NCBI GenBank assembly: GCA_937988795.1
Contig: CALKHY010000047.1
Span: 1 to 6,659 of the forward strand
Reading direction: 5' to 3'
Origin: an uncultured Candidatus Saccharibacteria bacterium
GTDB taxonomy: Bacteria > Patescibacteriota > Saccharimonadia > Saccharimonadales > UBA4665
Length of the DNA: 6,659 bases
Part shown: positions 1-4,025 of the stretch, one piece after another
Layout: each line of letters begins with the position of its first letter
How positions within the stretch are numbered: the first letter of the stretch is position 1
Made by a program: the position numbers and the translations under genes
Notes under the pieces: generated by a model
The model's database searches: none
Seen by the model: only the letters and a program-made list of their open reading frames with translations
Told to the model about the DNA's origin: nothing

Positions 1-980
1 TACGGTATTTCGATGGCCACGCCCACGGAAATTTTGGTAACAAAGACAAACAGGATGCTCCGTATAATCCCCCGATTTAGGCGCTTGGCCAAGCTGCGAT
101 ATTCTTTGTTGATCTGGTATCGGTAGGCGTCCAGGAAGGCTGCGCGGTTGTCCAGCAGTTCGGGCAGATCGGGCCGGTCTTCGCTCATGGCTCGCACGAT
201 CCTGAGCGGCGCGCCGTAGCGGTTGACCGCCTGGCGCAGCTTTTGCGTGAGGCGGCTGGCGAAAGCGCTGTCGACCAGCCGGTTGAACGCGGCAAAGGCC
301 GCCAGGTCTTTCGGTGTTTGGCGGTAGACGCGGATCAGGTCGTGTCGCACAGTCGCAATGTCGGATTTGAGTAGCGCCTGGTGCACAGCAATGTACAGGC
401 AGAATTCATAGTTCGCGTCTTCCTCTGGCGAGGAGACCAGTTTTTCGCGCGGGAACAGCTCCATAAAGTGCCGGTGCGCCACATACGCCAGCGCCGAGCG
501 CTCGTAGCGCGGATGCAGTACTGCTTCGGTTTCAACTGACAGAATATCCAGCACCCAGTTGAGCCGCTCGTCTCGCGGCACCCGCACCCTGCCCAGATCC
601 TGATAGATTTTGACGTACTGTTGAGTGAGTCTGGTGATGTGTTTGGCTGTCTGGGCACTCACTGACTGGTTGGCCAGATAGCCAGCATGTGTCAGATCAA
701 GAATCAGTTCGCTCCCTACCCCGCTCGGTTCTTTGTTGGACGAAAACGCGATCGAGCGCCTGTAGAACCGGCGGATCGCCCGCTGAAGCAAAAGCTGTTC
801 TTCTGCTGATTCGGCTGCACGGCGCAGCTGCTCGTAGGCACTGGCAATGTTTTGCCCGATGCCGGGCACCTCGATAATCTTACCTTCCTGCTTCCGGGCC
901 AGCGCCTCCGCGTTATAGGCGCGCGCTGCCAATAGCTGCTCTTTCAGGAGCTGCAGCAAAGGTGTTGATAGGGGTTGCAT
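1..980 (-). CDS. Unrecognised helical protein, 3' end outside window
   Basis: An uninterrupted frame runs from an ATG at 980 off the left edge, giving 326 residues of the N-terminal part. I do not recognise the family and assign no function. It is rich in predicted helix. Residues about 48-75 hold a charged heptad-like stretch (AAESAEEQLLLQ then RAIRRFYRRS) that could be a short coiled coil ending in a basic patch. The middle is soluble, with many Arg, Leu and Asp. The last visible residues, about 305-326, are hydrophobic (SILFVFVTKISVGVAIEIPY), suggesting a membrane segment with more protein beyond the window. No signal peptide is seen at the N-terminus. The start is chosen because no earlier in-frame start follows the likely promoter, and a TATACT box ends 7 bases before the ATG, so the mRNA is probably leaderless. 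It is divergent from the XRE-HAD gene. Codon use looks like its neighbours. It may be a conserved lineage-specific protein of Saccharibacteria-like genomes, from memory only. Confidence 0.8.
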   Translation of the reverse strand, partial: MQPLSTPLLQLLKEQLLAARAYNAEALARKQEGKIIEVPGIGQNIASAYEQLRRAAESAEEQLLLQRAIRRFYRRSIAFSSNKEPSGVGSELILDLTHAGYLANQSVSAQTAKHITRLTQQYVKIYQDLGRVRVPRDERLNWVLDILSVETEAVLHPRYERSALAYVAHRHFMELFPREKLVSSPEEDANYEFCLYIAVHQALLKSDIATVRHDLIRVYRQTPKDLAAFAAFNRLVDSAFASRLTQKLRQAVNRYGAPLRIVRAMSEDRPDLPELLDNRAAFLDAYRYQINKEYRSLAKRLNRGIIRSILFVFVTKISVGVAIEIP

Positions 981-987
981 GGGGTGA

Positions 988-996
988 AGTATAGCA
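988..996 (-). promoter_or_regulatory. Extended -10 promoter of the left-edge gene
   Basis: On the minus strand the sequence reads TG-C-TATACT, an extended -10 element with 5 of 6 consensus bases. I see no good -35 hexamer at 16-18 bases upstream, which is usual for extended -10 promoters. The hexamer ends 7 bases before the ATG at 980, so transcription should begin at or next to the start codon. No Shine-Dalgarno precedes the ATG. Confidence 0.6.
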
Positions 997-1027
997 AATC
1001 CAACGGAGGTCGTCTGAGGTAATTTGC

Positions 1028-1044
1028 GCTACATTTTTTGTAGC
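1028..1044. promoter_or_regulatory. Perfect palindrome, possible operator
   Basis: GCTACA and TGTAGC flank five T, a perfect 6-5-6 inverted repeat between two divergent genes, one of which starts with an XRE DNA-binding domain. XRE regulators commonly bind short palindromes near their own gene. It lies about 44 bases upstream of the XRE-HAD -10 box and 32 bases upstream of the left-edge gene's promoter. Operator function is inference; it could also be a small RNA hairpin if the region is transcribed. Confidence 0.35.
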
Positions 1045-1053
1045 TGTTGATAT

Positions 1054-1080
1054 CTGGCCGTTTGCGGCTAGTTTTTTATT
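1054..1080 (+). terminator. Orphan intrinsic terminator, plus strand
   Basis: CTGGCCG and CGGCTAG form a 7-pair stem with one G-T pair and the tetraloop TTTG, followed at once by six T and then ATT. This has the form of a rho-independent terminator pointing rightward. There is no visible plus-strand gene upstream of it: the flanking gene to the left is on the minus strand and starts at 980. It ends 8 bases before the extended -10 of the XRE-HAD gene. It may end a short unannotated RNA or insulate the downstream promoter. Confidence 0.55.
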
Positions 1081-1087
1081 CTGCTTG

Positions 1088-1096
1088 TGGTATCAT
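1088..1096 (+). promoter_or_regulatory. Extended -10 promoter of the XRE-HAD gene
   Basis: TG-G-TATCAT is an extended -10 element with 5 of 6 consensus hexamer bases and no convincing -35. Transcription should start near 1102-1104, leaving a leader of about 76 bases before the ATG at 1180. Because the element lies inside any frame opened at the GTG at 1087, it argues that this GTG is not the true start. Confidence 0.55.
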
Positions 1097-1112
1097 ATGG
1101 CTATGGATTTGT

Positions 1113-1139
1113 GAGAGACGAGCGAGGGGGCCGTCTTTC
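1113..1139 (+). other. Hairpin in the XRE-HAD leader
   Basis: GAGAGACG (1113-1120) can pair with CGTCTTTC (1132-1139) over 8 pairs, one of them G-U, around an 11-base loop. An alternative shorter pairing, CGAGG (1123-1127) with CCTCG (1139-1143), would exclude it. No known riboswitch class is recognised and a regulatory role is not shown. Confidence 0.3.
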
Positions 1140-1179
1140 CTCGGATTGTTACTGTAGCAATAAGGGAGACCGTCAGGGG

Positions 1180-2046
1180 ATGGATGAAAAGGGGCTTGGA
1201 AAGCGCCTGCAAATGGCGCGGCAAAATGCAGGGTTAACCCAGCAGGCTTTGTGTCACAAAGCCGATATTAGCTATTCCACACTGACCAAGATCGAGCGCG
1301 GCGCAATCAAGGCCCCCTCCATCTTTACCATCCAAAATATTGCCGAGGCGTTAGGTATCAGCCTTGACGAACTGATGGCCGGCACCGGTTCGTCTTCCAA
1401 ATCACGCGGAAACAACAACGGTGGCAAGAAGCGCTCCAAGAATGGCGTATCGTTTGTGTACTTTGACATTAACGGTTGTTTGGTGCGCTTTTTCCACCGC
1501 GCGTTCGCCCGTCTGAGTGCCGACACTGGCGCCGCCGCCGACACTGTCGAGACGGCCTTCTGGCATTACAACGACCTGGTGTGCAAGGGCGAGATGAGCC
1601 TCGCGGAGTTCGATCAGAAGCTCACCGAAGAGCTGGGCGCCGACGAGTTGATCGACTGGAAGAGCTACTACATGGAGGCTATCGAGCCGATCCCCGCTAT
1701 GCACGAGCTGGTGCACTGGGCCGCACGGAATTACCGCGTAGGACTGCTGACCAACATTATGCCCGGCTTTGTGCCGGAGATGCTGGAGAGGGGGCTGTTG
1801 CCGAACGTGGCGTACGACGCCATTGTTGACTCCTCGGAAGTCCATGCCATCAAGCCCGAGCCGGAAATTTACGAAATTGCTGCCGAGCGCGCCCACTGCT
1901 CGCCTGCCGAAATATTGTTTATCGATGATTCCCGCGCCAACCTCATGGCTGCCGGTAAACAAGACTGGCATGTGATTTGGTTTGACGACTCCCGCCCCGA
2001 AGAAGCTGCCGAACGTATCAAGACCACGCTTGAGCCTGCTAATTAG
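1180..2046 (+). CDS. XRE helix-turn-helix / HAD-like hydrolase fusion
   Basis: A 288-residue two-domain protein. Residues 4-67 are an XRE/Cro-CI helix-turn-helix domain, with LGKRLQMARQNAGLTQQAL, then a recognition region around YSTLTKIERG and the closing IAEALGISLDELM. A polar basic linker follows at about 69-88. Residues 90-288 are a HAD-superfamily phosphatase-like domain of the IA type. Motif I is FDINGC (nucleophile Asp96, with Asn98 where the general acid Asp usually sits), motif II is LLTN (Thr191), motif III is Lys225 in IKPEP, and motif IV is FIDDS (Asp249, Asp250). YihX-type relatives also lack the second Asp, having Gly there. The HAD domain could be an active phosphatase, a weak one, or a ligand sensor for the DNA-binding domain. 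ATG 1180 is chosen because it begins a typical XRE N-terminus, has AAGGGAG 11 bases upstream, and lies after the promoter. The stop overlaps the convergent Fur-family gene by 8 bases. Family call is firm; target genes and substrate are unknown. Confidence 0.9.
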   Translation: MDEKGLGKRLQMARQNAGLTQQALCHKADISYSTLTKIERGAIKAPSIFTIQNIAEALGISLDELMAGTGSSSKSRGNNNGGKKRSKNGVSFVYFDINGCLVRFFHRAFARLSADTGAAADTVETAFWHYNDLVCKGEMSLAEFDQKLTEELGADELIDWKSYYMEAIEPIPAMHELVHWAARNYRVGLLTNIMPGFVPEMLERGLLPNVAYDAIVDSSEVHAIKPEPEIYEIAAERAHCSPAEILFIDDSRANLMAAGKQDWHVIWFDDSRPEEAAERIKTTLEPAN

Positions 2047-2446
2047 CACCTCGGCAATCCGCGCACAATCCCTGGATTTCTATCTGGTGGGCGGTAGGCG
2101 CAAAATTGTGGGCTTTCGCAAGGCTGTGAATGAGCTGTTCCAGCTCCGCTTCGCTCATCTCGATCGTCCGGCCGCAGTTAATGCACGACAGATGGTGATG
2201 GTGCGCGGCAAACCGGTCGGTCAGTTCCAGCTTGTACTTCCAGCCGATGTTGATACGCTGCACAACACCGAGCTGCTCAAACAGATTAACGGCCCGGTAC
2301 ACGCTCGCCCGGTCCACCTCCGGCACTTTTCTGACAAGCTCAGCCATGCTTAGCGGTTCGCAGCCCAAAAGCGCATTAAAGACGGCTAGGCGCACTTTCG
2401 TACTGCTATAACCCGCTTCTTTTAGCAAAGCTTTAAACTGTTCCAC
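2039..2446 (-). CDS. Fur-family metal-responsive transcriptional regulator
   Basis: A 135-residue protein of normal Fur-family length. The N-terminal winged helix spans about 1-78, with the family's recognition-helix signature DRASVYRAVNLFEQLGVV at 45-62. The C-terminal metal-binding dimerisation half has HHHH at 82-85, CINCG at 88-92, His113, His120 and a final CADC at 128-131. The two CxxC pairs are the classic structural zinc site, and the His cluster supplies sensory ligands. The start is a GTG at 2446 with an AAGGA-type ribosome binding site within 2451-2458, read on the minus strand. It is divergent from the ZIP transporter gene, from which I infer control of that importer and a Zur-like role; Fur, Zur, PerR and Mur cannot be told apart from the residues alone. 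An extended -10 and a possible operator lie just upstream, so autoregulation is likely. Its 3' end overlaps the XRE-HAD gene tail to tail by 8 bases. Confidence 0.93.
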   Translation of the reverse strand: MEQFKALLKEAGYSSTKVRLAVFNALLGCEPLSMAELVRKVPEVDRASVYRAVNLFEQLGVVQRINIGWKYKLELTDRFAAHHHHLSCINCGRTIEMSEAELEQLIHSLAKAHNFAPTAHQIEIQGLCADCRGAN

Positions 2447-2476
2447 GGCATTCCTTTTCTATCGTCCAACAATGCA

Positions 2477-2485
2477 ATTCTAACA
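2477..2485 (-). promoter_or_regulatory. Extended -10 promoter of the Fur-family gene
   Basis: On the minus strand the sequence reads TG-T-TAGAAT, an extended -10 with 5 of 6 hexamer bases. The expected transcript start is near 2469-2471, giving a leader of about 23-25 bases that contains the AAGGA ribosome binding site. No good -35 is seen. The element overlaps the candidate operator at 2481-2495. Confidence 0.5.
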
Positions 2486-2495
2486 ATTATTGCGA
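2481..2495. promoter_or_regulatory. Candidate Fur-family operator
   Basis: TAACAAT-T-ATTGCGA is a 7-1-7 imperfect inverted repeat in which 5 of 7 positions pair, with a perfect CAATTATTG core at 2484-2492. Additional matching T/A pairs outside extend the symmetry to about 21 bases. The 7-1-7 form with an A/T-rich core is typical of sites for Fur, PerR and Zur. It covers the -10 region of the Fur-family gene's promoter and lies 5 bases upstream of the candidate -35 of the ZIP gene, so one bound dimer could act on both. This is inference from form and position. Confidence 0.4.
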
Positions 2496-2500
2496 CAAAT

Positions 2501-2529
2501 TTGCAGAAATAACCAAACCGGACTATGTT
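2501..2529 (+). promoter_or_regulatory. Possible promoter of the ZIP transporter gene
   Basis: TTGCAG (2501-2506) and TATGTT (2524-2529) are separated by 17 bases. The -10 matches 4 of 6 consensus bases and the -35 only 3 of 6. The -10 ends 6 bases before the ATG at 2536, so the transcript would be leaderless, which fits the lack of a Shine-Dalgarno. A rival -10, TATGAT at 2535-2540, overlaps the start codon and would demand a later start. Confidence 0.35.
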
Positions 2530-2535
2530 TGGGAT

Positions 2536-3279
2536 ATGATGGCGTTACTCTTTGCAGTATTGATGTTTGTCTCTACGCTGGTGGGTGGTTGGTTTGCTAT
2601 CCGCCACAAGGATCAACTCCGGCATATCCTTGGCTTTACGGCGGGCGTGATCTTGGGTGTCATCGCCTTTGACGTGTTGCCGGAGATGTTTCAGATTGTG
2701 CACGAGTTTGAACTCGACCCGACGTGGCCGATGATCGCCCTCGTCGTCGGTTTCCTGGGCTTCCATATCGTCGAAAAGCTGCTGCTCCTCCACCATCAGC
2801 ACGAGACGCAGTATGGGGCACACAAGCATCCACAGGTGGGCGTACTCTCGTCGCTGGCGCTTGGCGGACACGGCTTTTTGGACGGTATGGGTATTGGTCT
2901 GGCATTCCAAGTGAACGCCGCCGTGGGCGTGGCCGTGTCGCTGGCTGTCATCGCCCATAAATTTGCTGACGGCCTGAACGCCGCAAGTTTAATGTTGCTC
3001 CACAAAAACCCGATCCGCCGCACTATGCGGCTAGTGCTCGTCAATGCGCTGTTGCCGGTCGCCGGCGCGCTCTCTACCCTGTTCTTCACGCTGCCGGAGC
3101 AGTACCTGCCGTTGTATCTCGGCTTCTTTGCTGGTTTTCTCCTTTACATTGGCGCGAGCGACATCCTGCCGCAGGCCCACGATGAACGGTCTGACCGCCT
3201 TACCATCCTGCTCACTGTCTTTGGTGCGACGCTCGCGTTCTTTGTGGCGCAATTAGTCCGCGGCTTAGGCGTCCATTAG
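2536..3279 (+). CDS. ZIP-family metal transporter
   Basis: A 247-residue inner-membrane protein with the ZIP (zinc/iron-regulated) layout of about eight membrane helices. Helix 1 covers about 2-22, helix 2 about 30-50 (ending FDVLPEM) and helix 3 about 64-85. A short His-rich loop follows at 86-98 (HHQHETQYGAHKH), typical of this family and a probable metal-handling site. The helix 4 signature is HGFLDGMGIG at 112-121 and the helix 5 signature is HKFADG at 141-146; their His and Asp residues form the metal path. The last three helices run from about 165 to 242, with DILPQ at 209-213. Expected role is import of zinc or another divalent metal. Asp replaces the Glu found in the classic helix 5 HExxE pattern, as in other bacterial branches. 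Start could be 2536 or the adjacent ATG at 2539; Met10 at 2563 would cut into helix 1. It is divergent from the Fur-family gene, a context that supports metal-dependent control. Confidence 0.93.
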   Translation: MMALLFAVLMFVSTLVGGWFAIRHKDQLRHILGFTAGVILGVIAFDVLPEMFQIVHEFELDPTWPMIALVVGFLGFHIVEKLLLLHHQHETQYGAHKHPQVGVLSSLALGGHGFLDGMGIGLAFQVNAAVGVAVSLAVIAHKFADGLNAASLMLLHKNPIRRTMRLVLVNALLPVAGALSTLFFTLPEQYLPLYLGFFAGFLLYIGASDILPQAHDERSDRLTILLTVFGATLAFFVAQLVRGLGVH

Positions 3280-3288
3280 TGCTACAAT
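3280..3288 (+). promoter_or_regulatory. Extended -10 promoter of the 109-residue gene
   Basis: TG-C-TACAAT, an extended -10 with 5 of 6 hexamer bases, begins at the base after the ZIP gene's TAG stop. It ends 9 bases before the ATG at 3298, so the RNA would start at the ATG or at most a few bases earlier. No Shine-Dalgarno is present. The small gene can therefore be expressed independently of the ZIP gene, though read-through from ZIP is also possible because no terminator separates them. Confidence 0.5.
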
Positions 3289-3297
3289 GGGCGCAAT

Positions 3298-3627
3298 ATG
3301 GACGGCAGGAATGATCCGGTCAGGAAGGTGTTCGGCAAGTCGGCAAAGGAGTTGCTTGCGGACACAAAATGCCCGCATGCTGATTTTCACAGCCCAAATG
3401 TGTTCTGTGGCAATGCTGGGCCCGAGGAGCTCAAACATCTTCAGCGGCTGCTCGACGCCCTGACCGACGATGAGATTAGGGATCTGGTGAAAGCGGTTGG
3501 CATCCGCTTTGGCGATCCTTTGCGCGACATTGACCGCGATACGCTTGAAAGCGTGCTCGACGAAGCTGACCGCGAGGTATTTTACCGTGAATACCACCGG
3601 CTGCTCGACGCTAGGCAGGCTGGATAA
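3298..3627 (+). CDS. Unrecognised 109-residue protein with Cys/His cluster
   Basis: A small soluble, acidic and mostly helical protein that I do not recognise. Residues 1-22 are basic to neutral. Then comes CPHADFHSPNVFC at 25-37, a Cys-x-His-x3-His-x5-Cys arrangement holding the protein's only two Cys residues, which could bind a metal ion or form a disulfide. Residues 42-66 are a helical stretch (LKHLQRLLDALTDDEIRDLV). The C-terminal part, about 73-105, is rich in Asp, Glu and Arg. There is no signal peptide or membrane segment. It follows the ZIP transporter by 18 bases on the same strand, so a link to metal handling is possible but unproven. It has its own extended -10 and appears leaderless, which supports the ATG at 3298. 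Coding status is supported by the uniform codon use, the promoter, and the snug fit between its neighbours. Confidence 0.75.
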   Translation: MDGRNDPVRKVFGKSAKELLADTKCPHADFHSPNVFCGNAGPEELKHLQRLLDALTDDEIRDLVKAVGIRFGDPLRDIDRDTLESVLDEADREVFYREYHRLLDARQAG

Positions 3628-3639
3628 TGCGCATTGGTT

Positions 3640-3678
3640 AAAAATGTCAATACCCCTGAAAAACAGGGGGTATTGACA
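3640..3678 (-). terminator. Intrinsic terminator on minus strand, probably for valS
   Basis: TGTCAATACCCC (3645-3656) and GGGGTATTGACA (3667-3678) form a perfect 12-pair stem, with 2 more pairs possible if one G bulges. Read on the minus strand it is followed at once by five T, the form of a rho-independent terminator. On the plus strand no T run follows, so it should act mainly leftward. The nearest minus-strand gene upstream is valS, ending at 4026, about 350 bases away, so the valS mRNA would have a long 3' tail. For the plus-strand gene ending at 3627 it may serve only as a 3' hairpin. Confidence 0.7.
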
Positions 3679-3703
3679 AGCTCCCATAGCAGCGATGCAA
3701 TAA

Positions 3704-3729
3704 AGGTGTAGGGTAAGCCCCTAAGACCT
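3704..3729 (+). other. Leader hairpin before the frameshifted small gene
   Basis: TAGGG (3709-3713) pairs with CCCTA (3719-3723) around a 5-base loop, and AGGT (3704-3707) pairs with ACCT (3726-3729) outside a small internal loop, giving 9 pairs. It ends 7 bases before the ribosome binding site at 3737. The promoter is unclear: a perfect TTGACA sits at 3673-3678 in the terminator arm, but only weak -10 matches follow (TGCAAT at 3696, AATAAA at 3699). Regulatory function is unproven. Confidence 0.3.
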
Positions 3730-3736
3730 ATAGAAA

Positions 3737-3742
3737 GTGAGG
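3737..3742 (+). promoter_or_regulatory. Ribosome binding site of the small gene
   Basis: GTGAGG lies 6 bases before the ATG at 3749 and matches the anti-Shine-Dalgarno well. Its GTG at 3737 is in frame with the gene, but it is part of the binding site and so is unlikely to be the start codon. Confidence 0.6.
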
Positions 3743-3748
3743 CAACAC

Positions 3749-4020
3749 ATGGGTGTGTCGGCAATAATGGACAAGGTCATAGACACTGCCAAATGGGCCA
3801 AAGAAGTTGACGAAGGGATCAACAATGGCGCCTTGGTCCAATCCCTAGGTGTAGCGTCGTTACGGTTGGCAAGGTACGGAGCTGACAGGCTGGGGGGGCT
3901 ATTGCCAACTCCTCTGCCGACATGTACCCCTTGGTTCGCCGCCTGGCCAATGCAGGGGCTGCCGTGCTCGATCTTTGCGCTACTGTCGCGCACGAACTGC
4001 AGCGTGCAGATGTACGGTAA
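3749..4020 (+). CDS. Unrecognised ~90-residue protein, frame broken at a G7 tract
   Basis: From the ATG at 3749 the first 48 codons read as a plausible helical protein (MGVSAIMDKVIDTAKWAKEV... to YGADRL). Seven G follow at 3892-3898. Staying in that frame gives a Pro-, Cys- and Arg-rich tail that runs into valS and looks non-coding. Shifting by -1 at the G run gives a sensible helical continuation (AIANSSADMYPLV, then VLDLCATVAHELQRADVR) ending at TAA 4018-4020, just short of valS. The joined protein is 90 residues, soluble, Ala-rich, of no family I know. Seven G sit in the zero frame as G-GGG-GGG, the X-XXY-YYZ form of a slippery site. The tract may therefore be a lost G (assembly error or mutation), a phase-variable run, or a recoding site. 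The good ribosome binding site and balanced codon use in both parts argue for a real gene. No function is assigned. Confidence 0.6.
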
Positions 4021-4025
4021 ACGGA

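Noticed and set aside
1087..1179. Upstream GTG start adding 31 residues to the XRE-HAD protein
   Set aside because: The extension holds the extended -10 promoter and a leader hairpin, has no ribosome binding site before it, and does not resemble an XRE N-terminus.
1402..2049. Minus-strand 215-codon open frame opposite the XRE-HAD gene
   Set aside because: The opposite strand carries intact HTH and HAD motifs; this frame has no recognisable features and is a GC-driven shadow.
2535..2540. TATGAT as the -10 of the ZIP gene
   Set aside because: It overlaps the start codon and has no good -35 or TG extension; using it would force a start at Met10 and shorten the first membrane helix. Kept only as a rival.
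3673..3678. Consensus TTGACA as the -35 of the small gene's promoter
   Set aside because: It is part of the terminator stem and no good -10 lies at 16-18 bases; a real promoter is possible but not supported.
3721..3993. Minus-strand 90-codon open frame opposite the small gene
   Set aside because: It has low-complexity, unstructured composition and no ribosome binding site; it is the shadow of the plus-strand gene.
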